DNA of 64,000 nt, taken from NCBI RefSeq assembly GCF_005144885.1, contig NZ_CP039690.1:1674001-1738000 (forward strand), read 5' to 3'. Every line of letters starts with the position of its first letter. Position 1 is the first letter of the stretch. The DNA is from Phreatobacter stygius. Its GTDB lineage: Bacteria > Pseudomonadota > Alphaproteobacteria > Rhizobiales > Phreatobacteraceae. Positions 15,356 through 24,570 of the stretch are shown here, one piece after another. The position numbers and the translations under genes are program-made. The notes under the pieces are model-generated. The model ran no database searches, was not told the DNA's origin, and worked only from the letters and a program-made list of their open reading frames with translations.

Positions 15356-18013
15356 TCACTGCGGCTGCTGCTGCGGTTGAGGCTGCTGCGGCTGCTGTGA
15401 TTGTTGCTGCAGCTGCTGTTGTTGCTGCGCCAGGAGGTCGGTGATCCGGCGCACGGTGACCCGCCGGTTCTCGCGTGACGCCTCCTGGGTCTGCACCTTC
15501 AGATATTGCTCGCCATAACCCTGGGAGGTCAGGTTTTCCGGCGGCACATTGAAGCTGCTGGTCAGGATCGTCGCCACCGCCTGCGCGCGGTTGTCGGACA
15601 GCGACAGATTGTCGACATCCGAACCGACCGCATCGGTATGGCCCTCGATCAGGAACACCTCGTTCGCATTGCGCTGCACCGCCTGGTTGATCGCCCGGGC
15701 CAGGGCGGCCAGGCGCTGCACCTGATCCGGCGTCACCGTCCACGATCCCGTCGCGAAATTGATCGTGTTGATGTCGACGCTGCGCGTATAGGCCCGCACC
15801 GCCGGGCTGTTGCGCACCTCGTCGAGCGTATAGCGCCGCGGCAGCCGCGCGACCGGCGGGGCTGCCAGGGTTTCGTAGATCTGCCCTTCGTCGGCCTCGT
15901 CGGCATCCAGGATGTAGCGATCCGGCGGGATGTCCATCTGCGGCGGCGGCAGCACCACGATCTGATCCTCGAAGGCCCGCTGCTGGCCGCGGCCATAGCT
16001 GTTCTCGATCAGCACGACCTCGCGTCCATCGGGATAGCGGCGGATACGACGCGTCAGCTGGCCATATTCGTCGGTGACGGTGATGACCTGGACGCCACCC
16101 GGACGATCATAGACCGAGTAGATCTCGCCATTGCGGCGTTCGCTGCGGATCTCGCCGCCGAGATCGCGGAAGCGGGAGGTCTCGTCGTGGCGCATGAAGT
16201 AACCGTCGCCGTCACGCACGATGGTGCGCCCCGGTTCCTGGATCACCATCACGCCGTCGCGGCTATGCTCCTGGCGTTGCTGGCGGACCTCGTCGATGCC
16301 ACCACCGCCGCGCATGGCGCGCCCGGCAATGAACCCGCCGACAAGACCGGCCGCGCCGCCAATGGCCAAGGCGCCGGCCGGCCCGATGCGTGAGCCGGTG
16401 GTGCGTGGCGGCGGCGGCGGAGCGCCGGGAAACGATCCCTGACCACCGGGCGGCTGGCCGGCAAAGGGCGGCTGGCCCTGCGGGAACTGTCCCTGTCCAC
16501 CCGGCTGTCCGGTGAATGGCGGTTGGCCCGGACCGCCAGGGCGCTGGCCGGTGAAACCGCCGGGCGGCGGCAGGCCGGGCGCCGGCGGCTGGCCCGGAAT
16601 GGGCTGCTGGCCGGTCACCGGCGGCTGGCCCGGAACACCCGGACGCAGGCCGATCGGCGGTTGACCCGGAACCTGCGGCGGACCGCCGACCGACGGCACC
16701 GACGGCTGGCCCGGAACCCCCGGACGCACGCCGACCGGCGGCTGGCCGGGAATAGGCGGCTGGCCGGCAGCCGGCGGAATCGGTGGCTGGCCGGGGACGC
16801 CCGGACGCGCGCCGACCGGCGGTTGGCCGGGAACAGGTGGCTGGCCGGCGGCCGGCGGAATCGGCGGCTGGCCGGGGACGCCCGGACGCACGCCGACCGG
16901 CGGTTGGCCGGGAACAGGTGGCTGGCCGGCAGCCGGCGGAATCGGCGGCTGGCCCGGAACCCCCGGACGCACGCCGACCGGCGGTTGGCCGGGAACAGGT
17001 GGCTGGCCGGCGGCTGGCGGAATCGGCGGCTGGCCAGGACGCTGGCCAATGGGCGGCTGGCCGGGGATCGGTGGCTGGCCGGCGGCCGGCGGAATCGGCG
17101 GCTGGCCAGGACGCTGGCCAATGGGCGGCTGGCCGGGGATCGGCGGCTGACCGGCGGCCGGCGGGATCGGCGGCTGGCCCGGACGCTGGCCGATGGGCGG
17201 CTGGCCGGGAATAGGCGGCTGACCGGCGGCCGGCGGGATCGGCGGCTGGCCTGGGCGCTGGCCGACCGGCGGCTGGCCGGGAATAGGCGGTTGACCGGCG
17301 GCCGGCGGGATCGGCGGCTGGCCTGGGCGCTGGCCGACCGGCGGCTGGCCGGGAATAGGCGGTTGACCGGCGGCCGGCGGGATCGGCGGCTGGCCCGGTC
17401 GCTGGCCAATGGGCGGCTGGCCCACCGGCGGTTGGGCAATCGGCGGACGCGGCTCGCGTGGCTGGGCGGCCGGCGGCACCGGGCGTGGCGCCATGGCAGG
17501 CGGGGCAACCGGCGGACGCGGCTCGCGCGGCTGGGCGGCCGGCGGCACCGGGCGCGGCTGTTGCGGCTGCGCGGCGGGCGGCATCGGCCGGGGCTGCTGC
17601 ACGGCCGGCGGCGTGGGACGCGGCGCCATGGCGGGCGGGGCCGGACGGGGTTGTTGCGGCTGGGCGGCCGGCGGCATCGGCCGCGGCGCCATGGCCGGCG
17701 GGGCCTGACGCTGCGGCTGCGGCTGGGCCGCCGGCGGCATCGGCCGCGGCGCCATGGCCGGCGGGGCTTGACGCTGCGGCTGCGGCTGGGCGGCGGGCGG
17801 CATCGGCCGCGGCGCCTGGGCCGGCGGCGCCTGCGGCCGCTGCTGCTGTGGTGCCTGTCCCGGCGGGCGCGGGCGGCGCGGATCAGGCTCGTTCTGTCCC
17901 TGCGCCAAGATCAGATATCCGGGAACCGCTTGCGCGACCGCCAGGCCTGGCTGGGTGAGCATGAGGGCAGGCACCATCGTGCCGGCCAGCAGCAGTTCTC
18001 TCGTCTTGGACAT
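15356..18013 (-). CDS. OmpA-family outer-membrane protein with long proline-rich tandem repeats
   Basis: An 885-aa envelope protein. A signal peptide (MSKTRELLLAGTMVPALMLT, cleavage after about residue 28) is followed by a very long Pro/Gln/Gly region (about 30-530). Next is a glycine-zipper hydrophobic segment (GALAIGGAAGLVGGFIAGRA, about 540-560) and a charged middle domain (DGDGYFMRHDETSRFRDLGG). A C-terminal OmpA peptidoglycan-binding domain (about 745-860) shows NFATGSW, FLIEGHTDAVGSD, LSDNRAQAV and SRENRRVTVRR. The extreme C-terminus is Gln/Pro-rich. The ATG at 18013 has AAGGGGAAAC upstream; a longer in-frame reading to 18253 lacks a signal peptide. It likely anchors the outer membrane to peptidoglycan, with the repeat as a stiff spacer. 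Confidence 0.88.
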   Translation of the reverse strand: MSKTRELLLAGTMVPALMLTQPGLAVAQAVPGYLILAQGQNEPDPRRPRPPGQAPQQQRPQAPPAQAPRPMPPAAQPQPQRQAPPAMAPRPMPPAAQPQPQRQAPPAMAPRPMPPAAQPQQPRPAPPAMAPRPTPPAVQQPRPMPPAAQPQQPRPVPPAAQPREPRPPVAPPAMAPRPVPPAAQPREPRPPIAQPPVGQPPIGQRPGQPPIPPAAGQPPIPGQPPVGQRPGQPPIPPAAGQPPIPGQPPVGQRPGQPPIPPAAGQPPIPGQPPIGQRPGQPPIPPAAGQPPIPGQPPIGQRPGQPPIPPAAGQPPIPGQPPIGQRPGQPPIPPAAGQPPVPGQPPVGVRPGVPGQPPIPPAAGQPPVPGQPPVGVRPGVPGQPPIPPAAGQPPVPGQPPVGARPGVPGQPPIPPAAGQPPIPGQPPVGVRPGVPGQPSVPSVGGPPQVPGQPPIGLRPGVPGQPPVTGQQPIPGQPPAPGLPPPGGFTGQRPGGPGQPPFTGQPGGQGQFPQGQPPFAGQPPGGQGSFPGAPPPPPRTTGSRIGPAGALAIGGAAGLVGGFIAGRAMRGGGGIDEVRQQRQEHSRDGVMVIQEPGRTIVRDGDGYFMRHDETSRFRDLGGEIRSERRNGEIYSVYDRPGGVQVITVTDEYGQLTRRIRRYPDGREVVLIENSYGRGQQRAFEDQIVVLPPPQMDIPPDRYILDADEADEGQIYETLAAPPVARLPRRYTLDEVRNSPAVRAYTRSVDINTINFATGSWTVTPDQVQRLAALARAINQAVQRNANEVFLIEGHTDAVGSDVDNLSLSDNRAQAVATILTSSFNVPPENLTSQGYGEQYLKVQTQEASRENRRVTVRRITDLLAQQQQQLQQQSQQPQQPQPQQQPQ
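16652..17407 (-). repeat. tandem 72-bp and 81-bp coding repeats in the OmpA-family gene
   Basis: Six 24-aa units (GQRPGQPPIPPAAGQPPIPG plus QPPV/I; 16976-17407) are followed by three 27-aa units in which GQRPG is replaced by G[VA]RPGVPG (16733-16975). One decayed 27-aa unit follows (16652-16732). The 72-bp units are nearly identical in DNA, and third-base changes are shared by adjacent copies. This suggests recent expansion by slippage or unequal exchange. Confidence 0.88.
17450..17830 (-). repeat. imperfect proline-rich repeats near the N-terminus of the OmpA-family protein
   Basis: Copies of a roughly 21-aa unit (QAPPAMAPRPMPPAAQPQPQR and variants with REPRPPVAPP) lie ahead of the 24-aa array. 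They are more diverged than the downstream units. Boundaries are approximate. Confidence 0.6.
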
Positions 18014-18027
18014 GTTTCCCCTTCTCG

Positions 18028-18043
18028 CGGCGACCGGTCGCCG
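18028..18043. promoter_or_regulatory. 16-bp perfect palindrome in the OmpA-family leader
   Basis: CGGCGACCGGTCGCCG is self-complementary over all 16 bases. It ends 15 bases ahead of the ATG, just beyond the ribosome binding site. It could be an operator or a leader structure limiting translation. The remainder of the 330-bp gap up to 18342 shows nothing else clear. Confidence 0.4.
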
Positions 18044-18342
18044 GATCACTCGAGAATTACCCCACCATGACATCGCATAGTGCAAAGGCGGCGTCATCAG
18101 GGTCAGATCGCGATCAGGTTGTGGCAGAACCCTGGCGCCTCGAAACACGAAATTCCGCGCCTGGCGGCCAGAGACCGCCGGCAGCCGACCGTCTCGCGGG
18201 TCCGGTTCGGCAACAGCCAAGGCAAACAGAAGCCTTGATTTGCCAAAGACCACGCGACCGATAGAACGCCCGGCCGGCCGCAGGGTTCCGGCGCTTCGCG
18301 GATTTTAGCGCCAGGCCGAACTCTGGCGCTGCGCGTTGCCGG

Positions 18343-21300
18343 TCAGGGTTTCTCCGTGGCGAGATCGGGTGCCGGCGCGGCTCTCCGGCGCGCAAATTTC
18401 AGTCGCCAGTTCTCCAGCACCAGATAGAGCGCCGGCGTGGTGTAGAGCGTCAGCACCTGCGACACGACGAGGCCGCCGATGATGGTGACGCCGAGCGGCT
18501 GGCGCAGCGCCGACCCCGGTCCGTGGCCGAGCGCCAGCGGCAAGGCGCCGAGCATGGCGGCGAGCGTCGTCATCAGGATCGGCCGGAACCGCTCGCTGCA
18601 GGCCTCCAGCATGGCCTCGCGCGGCGCCAGGCCACGGTCGCGCGTCGCCTCGATGGCGAAGTCGACCATCATGATGCCGTTCTTCTTGACGATGCCGATC
18701 AACAGGATGATGCCGATCATGGCGATCACCGACAGGTCCATGCCGGCGCCCCACAGTGCCAGCAGCGCGCCGAGGCCGGCCGACGGCAAGGTCGACAGGA
18801 TGGTCAAGGGGTGGATCAGGCTCTCGTAGAGCACACCCAGCACGATATAGATGACCAGCAGCGCGGTGATGATCAGCATCGCCTGGCCGCTCGCGTTCTG
18901 CGCGAAATCCTTGGCGTCGCCGGCGAACTCGGTGCGCAGGCCCTGCGGCGGGTGCAGGTCGTCGACCGCCCGCCGGAGCAGGACCATGGTCTCGTCCAGG
19001 CTCGCGCCCTCGGCCAGGTTGTAGGTGATGGTCACCGAGGGAAACGGGCCCTGGTGATTGACCACCAGCGGCGCGGTGGTCGTGTCCACGGTGACCAGCG
19101 TCGACAGCGGCACCTGCACGCCGCCGGTGCCGGGCACATAAAGCCTGGAAATGTCGCTCGGCGAACGAGCAAAGCGCGGCTCGACCTCGAGGATCACCTT
19201 GTACTGGTTGCGCGGCCCGTAAATGGTCGCGATCTGACGCTGCGAGAAGGCGCTGGACAGCGCCGCGTCGATGCTGCTGACCTCGACGCCGAGGCGTTGT
19301 GCGGTCATCCGGTCGATGCTCAGCTTGGTCTGCAATCCGCCGCGCTCCTGGTCGGTCGACACGTCGACCAGCCCCGGAATCTTGCGCACCGCCTCGACGA
19401 TGCGCGGCACCCAGGCCTGCAGCTCGTCGTAATCGGCGTCCCACAGGGTGAACTGATATTGCGACTTGCCGGCGCGCGCGCCGACCCTCAGGTCCTGGGC
19501 CTGGACGATGAACACCCGCATGCCCGGGATGTTCGACAGGGCCCGGCGCAGCCGCGTGATCACCGCCTGCGTCTCCACCTTGCGCTCGTCCAGCGGCTTC
19601 AGCGAAATGAACAGGCGCCCGTTATTGACCGAGCCGCCACTGCTGCCGCCGACCGAGGACGCAGCGCCCGCGATCGCCGGATCATTGGCGATGATGGCGT
19701 TCACCCGGGTCTGCAGCTCGCGCATCGCCGGGAAGGAGATCTCGGGCGAGGCCTCGGTCCAGGCGATCAAGAGGCCGGTGTCGTCCTGCGGGAAATAGCC
19801 CTTGGGCAGCCGCTGGAACAGCACCACCGTGCAGACGATGGTCAGGACCAGCACCAGGGATACCAGGCCCGGACGCGCCAGGACGGGTTTCAGCGTGGCC
19901 ATATAGGCGCGCGTCATGGCGCCGAGCCCGGCATCGATGACACGGCCGATGAGCCAGGGCCTGGCATCGCCGGCCGGCTTCATGCGGGCGATGATCATCG
20001 GCGTCACCGTCAGCGACACCACCGCCGACACGGCGATGGCAAACACCATGGTCCAGGCGAATTCGCTGAACAGCCGGCCGATCACCCCTTGCATGAACAG
20101 GAGCGGGATGAAGGCGGCGATCAGCGAGATGCTGATCGACACGACGGTGAAGCCGATCTGCCTCGCCCCGTCGATCGCCGCCTGCATGGGATTGAGCCCC
20201 ATCGCGGCATGCCGGTCGGCGTTTTCGATCATCACGATGGCATCGTCGATGACGAAGCCGACCGCCACGATGATCGCCATCAGCGACAGGATGTCGATCG
20301 AGAACCCGGCGAACCACATGCAGGCGAAGGCGCCGGCGAGCGACAGCGGCACGGTGATGCCGGCGGCGATCGTCGCGCGCGCCCGGCGCAGGAACACCAA
20401 CACCACGGCCATGACCAGCACCACCGAGATGGCCAGCGTCCGGTAGAGTTCGGCGACGCTGGCGCGGATCGTCGTGGTGCGGTCGTTCATGATCGAGATG
20501 TCGATGCCGGCGGGGATCCAGCGATGCAGCTCGGGCAAGAGCTCGCGCACCCGGTCGGCGGTCTCGATGACATTGGCGCCGGCCTGTTTGGTGATGATCA
20601 GCACCACCGAGGGCTTGCCGTTGTACCAGCCGGCGGCGCGCGAATTGCGCGTCGCATTGCGCACGTCGGCGATCGCGCCGAGCCGGATGATGTCGCCGGT
20701 GGCGGTGCGCAGGATCAGCGCCTTGTAGTCGTCGACCTTGGTGATCTGGTCGTTCGCGCCAAGGCTGAAGCTCGTCCGCTCGCCTTCGATGCTGCCGACC
20801 GGCGACAAGGTATTGGCGCTGACGATGGCGGTGCGGACCGCGTCGATGCCGAGCCCGAGGGAGGCCAGCTGGCCCGGGTCGACGCGCACCCGGATCGCCG
20901 GCTGTTCGGCACCGGTCACCGTCACATCGGCAACGCCAGGCAATTGCGAGATGCGCTGCGCCAGCACGCTGTCGGCGACGTCATAGAGCGCGCTGGTCTG
21001 CAGCGTGTCCGAGGTCAGCGCCAGGATCAGGATCGGCGCTGCGGCCGGATTGGCCTTTCGAAACGTCGGCAGCGACGGCAGGTTGGGCGGGAGGTCGGTG
21101 GCGGCCGCGTTCAAGGCCGCCTGGACGTCACGCGCGGCGCTGTCGATGTTGCGGCCGAGTTCGAACTGCACGGCGATCGAGGTCGCGCCGAGCGAGCTGG
21201 TCGAGGTGATCTCGGTCACCCCGGAGATTTCGCCGAGGCGCCGTTCCAGCGGCGCGGCAACCGTTGCGGCCATGATCGCCGGATCGGCTCCCGGTTGCGA

Positions 21301-21447
21301 CGCCTGCACCCGAATGGTCGGCAGGTCGATGCTCGGCAGGCTCGCCACCGGCAGGAAGACATAGGCCACCATGCCGGCCATCAGCAGCCCGAGGGCCAGC
21401 AGGCTGGTGGCGACCGGCCTCAGGATGAACGGCGTGGAGAAACCCAT
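18343..21447 (-). CDS. RND efflux pump (MdtC/AcrB family), second pump of the operon
   Basis: A 1034-aa inner-membrane RND transporter. The N-terminal FILRPVATSLLALGLLMAGM is followed by the first periplasmic loop. TM4 carries the proton-relay pair in GFVIDDAIVMIENADRH, and TM10 carries GIVKKNGIMMVDFAIEATRD with the relay Lys. GAISxV-type and FFQDD-type segments (YFPQDDTGLL) are present. It starts 3 bases after the stop of the preceding RND gene. Two unequal RND subunits behind one adaptor resemble MdtBC-type heteromultimers. The C-terminal 25 residues are Arg/Ala-rich. Exports hydrophobic or acidic compounds; substrate unknown. Confidence 0.92.
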   Translation of the reverse strand: MGFSTPFILRPVATSLLALGLLMAGMVAYVFLPVASLPSIDLPTIRVQASQPGADPAIMAATVAAPLERRLGEISGVTEITSTSSLGATSIAVQFELGRNIDSAARDVQAALNAAATDLPPNLPSLPTFRKANPAAAPILILALTSDTLQTSALYDVADSVLAQRISQLPGVADVTVTGAEQPAIRVRVDPGQLASLGLGIDAVRTAIVSANTLSPVGSIEGERTSFSLGANDQITKVDDYKALILRTATGDIIRLGAIADVRNATRNSRAAGWYNGKPSVVLIITKQAGANVIETADRVRELLPELHRWIPAGIDISIMNDRTTTIRASVAELYRTLAISVVLVMAVVLVFLRRARATIAAGITVPLSLAGAFACMWFAGFSIDILSLMAIIVAVGFVIDDAIVMIENADRHAAMGLNPMQAAIDGARQIGFTVVSISISLIAAFIPLLFMQGVIGRLFSEFAWTMVFAIAVSAVVSLTVTPMIIARMKPAGDARPWLIGRVIDAGLGAMTRAYMATLKPVLARPGLVSLVLVLTIVCTVVLFQRLPKGYFPQDDTGLLIAWTEASPEISFPAMRELQTRVNAIIANDPAIAGAASSVGGSSGGSVNNGRLFISLKPLDERKVETQAVITRLRRALSNIPGMRVFIVQAQDLRVGARAGKSQYQFTLWDADYDELQAWVPRIVEAVRKIPGLVDVSTDQERGGLQTKLSIDRMTAQRLGVEVSSIDAALSSAFSQRQIATIYGPRNQYKVILEVEPRFARSPSDISRLYVPGTGGVQVPLSTLVTVDTTTAPLVVNHQGPFPSVTITYNLAEGASLDETMVLLRRAVDDLHPPQGLRTEFAGDAKDFAQNASGQAMLIITALLVIYIVLGVLYESLIHPLTILSTLPSAGLGALLALWGAGMDLSVIAMIGIILLIGIVKKNGIMMVDFAIEATRDRGLAPREAMLEACSERFRPILMTTLAAMLGALPLALGHGPGSALRQPLGVTIIGGLVVSQVLTLYTTPALYLVLENWRLKFARRRAAPAPDLATEKP

Positions 21448-21450
21448 CGC

Positions 21451-24400
21451 TCACTCTCCAGGCTTGATCTGGGGCTGCTGGCCAGGCACGTGGACCGTTC
21501 CGCCCAGCGCCAGCCTGAGCCGTTCCAGCTCGAGATAGATCACCGGCGTCGTATAGAGCGTCAGAAGCTGGCTGAGCAGCAGCCCGCCAATGATGGTGAT
21601 GCCGAGCGGAATGCGCAATTCCGACCCGGTGCCCTGCTGCAGCGCCAGCGGCAGCGCGCCGAACAGGGCGGCCAGCGTCGTCATCATGATCGGCCGAAAT
21701 CGCAGCCGGCAAGCCTCGATGATCGCCGAGCGCGGGTCCATGCCGCGCTCCCGTTCCGCGTCGAGCGCGAAATCGATCATCATGATGGCGTTCTTCTTCA
21801 CGATGCCCATCAGCAGCACGATGCCGATCAGGGCAACCAGCGACAGGTCGTTGCCGGTCAGCCAGAGCGCCAGCAGCGCGCCGATGCCGGCCGAGGGCAA
21901 GGTGGAGAGAATGGTGATCGGATGGATATAGCTCTCATAGAGCACGCCGAGCACGATATAGATGACCACCACCGCGGCGAGGATCAGCCAGGGCTGGCCG
22001 GCGAGCGAACGGGCGAATTCCGCCGCCTCGCCGGTGAAATCGCCGGACACCGAGTCGGGTACGCCGAGCTCGGTGCGGGCCGCGGTAATCGCCGTCACCG
22101 CATCGCTCAGGGCCGCCCCGGCGGACAGATCGAAACTGACGGTGGCGGAGGGAAACTGCTCCTGGTTCGTCAGCATCAGCGGCGCCGTGCCGCGCTCGAT
22201 CCGGGCCACCGCCATGAGCGGCACGGGCACGGTGACGCCGGTCGTCTGGTTGACCGCCGGGACATAGAGGCGGGCGATCGCGGCGGGATCGCTGGCCTGC
22301 CGGGGGTCGGCCTCCAGGATCACCCGATACTGGTTGGTCTGGGCATAGATCGTGCTGATCTGGCGCTGGCCATAGGCATCGTAAAGCGTATCGTCGATGC
22401 CCTGGATGGAAACGCCAAGCCGGGACGCCGCGTCGCGGTCGATGACAATGGTGATCCGGCCGCCGCCCTCCTGGATCTCCAGCGAGACGTTGCGGAAATG
22501 CGGCTCGGTTTCGATCCGCTCGGCCAGCCGCCGGGCCCAGCTGACCACTTCCGGGCGTGATGCCCCGACCAGCGTATATTGATAGGCCGCGCGGCTCTCG
22601 GTCGAGCCGATCTGGATATCCGAGACCGGCCTGACGGTGACGACCGATCCGGTCAGGCTCTGCAACGCCGCCCGCTGCAGCCTGATGGCGATCTCGCTCG
22701 CGGTGTCCGCGCGGTCGTCGCGCGGTTTCAGGAAGATCTGCATCCGCACCATGTTGGTGGTCGGGTTGGAGGCGGCGGCGCCGGCCACCGAGACCAGTCC
22801 GGACACATCAGGGTCGGCGCGGAACAGGGTGGTCGCTTCTTCCTGCAGGCGCTTCAGTTCGGGAAACGACGTCGTCGGGCCGGCCTGCAGGATGGCGGTG
22901 AGAGCCCCGGTATCCTGCGGCGGCAGGAAACCCTTGGGCATGACGATGTAGAACCAGACGGTGATCGCCAGCGTCAGCGCGGTCAACAGCAGCATGCCGG
23001 CCGGACGGTCGACCACCCAGGCAACGCTGCGGCCATAAGCGTCGACCAGCCGCGAGCTCCAGTTCGGCCGCGGCTCGCCCGCCTCTTCCGGCTTCTGCTT
23101 CAACAGCCGGCTGCACATCATCGGGCTGAGCGTCAGCGACACCACCGCCGAGACCACCACGGCGATCGTCAGGGTCAGCGCGAACTCGCGGAACATGCGC
23201 CCGACCAGCCCGCTCATGAACAGGAGCGGGATGAACACGGCGACCAGCGAGACCGTCAGCGAGACGATGGTGAAGCCGATTTCCTTGGAGCCCTTGAGCG
23301 CCGCCTCGAACGGCGCCTCGCCTTTTTCCATGCGCCGGACGATGTTTTCGATGATGACGATGGCGTCGTCGACGACGAAACCGGTGCCGATGGTGAGCGC
23401 CATCAGCGACAGGTTGTCGAGCGAGAAGCCGATCAGCGACATGACGGCGAAAGTGGTGACCAGCGACAGCGGCAGGGCGACCCCCGCGACCACGGTGGCG
23501 CGCCACGAGCGCAGGAAGATCAGCACCACCATGACCACCAGCGCGACGCTGATCGCCAGCGTCAGCTGGACGTCGTGGATCGAGGCCTTGATCGTGCCGG
23601 TCCGGTCATTGACCACGGTCAGCCGGGCGCCGCTCGGCAGCGCGCGCTCCAGGCGCGGCAGTTCGGCCAGGACCCGTTCCACCGTCCTGACCACATTGGC
23701 GCCGGGCTGGCGCTGGATATCGATGACGATCGCCGGCTTGCCCTGATACCAGGCGCCGACCCGGGCGTTCTCCAGCCCTTCGCTCACCTGCGCCAGGTCG
23801 GACAGCAGCACCGGCGCGCCGTTGCGATAGGCGATGATGACGGCCTTGTAGGCCGAAACCGCGGTCACCTGGTCGTTGGCGGCGATGGTGAAGGACTGGC
23901 GCGGACCGTCGAGCGAGCCCTTCGGGCCGGCGACATTGGCATTGGCGATGGCCGTACGGACATCCTCAAGGCTGATCTGATAGGCGGCGAGCCGGCTGAT
24001 ATCGGCCTGGATGCGCACGGCGGGCTTCAGGTTGCCGGCAACCGACACCCGGCCGACGCCGGATATTTCGCTCAGGCGCTGGGCCAGCAGCGTGTCGGCA
24101 ATGTCGGCGAGGCGTTCGAGCGGTGCGGTCTCCGAGGTGATCGCCAGCGTCACGATCGGCGCATCGGCCGGGTTCACCTTCGAATAGGTCGGCGGATAAG
24201 GCAGGGTCCGCGGCAGCACCGAGCCGGCCGCGTTGATCGCCGACTGGACATCCTGCGAGGCCGCGTCGATGTCGCGGTCGAGATCGAACTGCAGCGTCAC
24301 CTGCGACAGTCCGAACGAGCTCGCCGAGGTCATGGTGGCCAGCGACGGGATCCGGCCGAGCTGGCGCTCGAGCGGCGCGGTGATCAGGGCCGCGACCGTG

Positions 24401-24570
24401 TCCGGATTGGCGCCGGGCAGCAGGGTGGTCACCTGGATGGTCGGAAACTCGACCTGCGGCAGCGACGAGACCGGCAGCCTGAGATAGCCCAGCACACCGG
24501 CCAGCACGAGCGCGAAGGCCAGGAGCGAGGTGGCGATCGGCCGGTGGATGAAGGGCGCGGAGACGTTCAT
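21451..24570 (-). CDS. RND efflux pump (MdtB/AcrB family), first pump of the operon
   Basis: A 1039-aa RND transporter from ATG 24570, which overlaps the adaptor stop by ATGA. It opens SAPFIHRPIATSLLAFALVL. TM4 has GFVVDDAIVIIENIVRRMEK with both relay Asp residues, and TM10 has GIVKKNAIMMIDFALDAERE. The mid-protein KGFLPPQDTGAL and the C-terminal LLLSQLLTLYTTPVIYLELE fit the family. It is more than a simple duplicate of the downstream pump, as many periplasmic segments differ. A long in-frame reading upstream to 25074 is the antisense-like shadow of the adaptor gene and was discarded. Confidence 0.92.
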   Translation of the reverse strand: MNVSAPFIHRPIATSLLAFALVLAGVLGYLRLPVSSLPQVEFPTIQVTTLLPGANPDTVAALITAPLERQLGRIPSLATMTSASSFGLSQVTLQFDLDRDIDAASQDVQSAINAAGSVLPRTLPYPPTYSKVNPADAPIVTLAITSETAPLERLADIADTLLAQRLSEISGVGRVSVAGNLKPAVRIQADISRLAAYQISLEDVRTAIANANVAGPKGSLDGPRQSFTIAANDQVTAVSAYKAVIIAYRNGAPVLLSDLAQVSEGLENARVGAWYQGKPAIVIDIQRQPGANVVRTVERVLAELPRLERALPSGARLTVVNDRTGTIKASIHDVQLTLAISVALVVMVVLIFLRSWRATVVAGVALPLSLVTTFAVMSLIGFSLDNLSLMALTIGTGFVVDDAIVIIENIVRRMEKGEAPFEAALKGSKEIGFTIVSLTVSLVAVFIPLLFMSGLVGRMFREFALTLTIAVVVSAVVSLTLSPMMCSRLLKQKPEEAGEPRPNWSSRLVDAYGRSVAWVVDRPAGMLLLTALTLAITVWFYIVMPKGFLPPQDTGALTAILQAGPTTSFPELKRLQEEATTLFRADPDVSGLVSVAGAAASNPTTNMVRMQIFLKPRDDRADTASEIAIRLQRAALQSLTGSVVTVRPVSDIQIGSTESRAAYQYTLVGASRPEVVSWARRLAERIETEPHFRNVSLEIQEGGGRITIVIDRDAASRLGVSIQGIDDTLYDAYGQRQISTIYAQTNQYRVILEADPRQASDPAAIARLYVPAVNQTTGVTVPVPLMAVARIERGTAPLMLTNQEQFPSATVSFDLSAGAALSDAVTAITAARTELGVPDSVSGDFTGEAAEFARSLAGQPWLILAAVVVIYIVLGVLYESYIHPITILSTLPSAGIGALLALWLTGNDLSLVALIGIVLLMGIVKKNAIMMIDFALDAERERGMDPRSAIIEACRLRFRPIMMTTLAALFGALPLALQQGTGSELRIPLGITIIGGLLLSQLLTLYTTPVIYLELERLRLALGGTVHVPGQQPQIKPGE

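Noticed and set aside
16652-17407. Possible CRISPR-like array
   Set aside because: Units are contiguous 72/81-bp coding repeats without spacers, in frame within a protein gene.
16523-18070. A 515-codon Arg/Leu/Ala-repeat frame opposite the OmpA-family gene
   Set aside because: It is the mirror of the proline-rich repeats; the minus strand has a signal peptide, an OmpA domain and a ribosome binding site.
18523-22560. A 1345-codon open frame on the plus strand opposite the RND pump genes
   Set aside because: Same cause; the translation is rich in Arg/His/Asp/Gln without any recognisable fold, while the minus strand has complete RND pumps.
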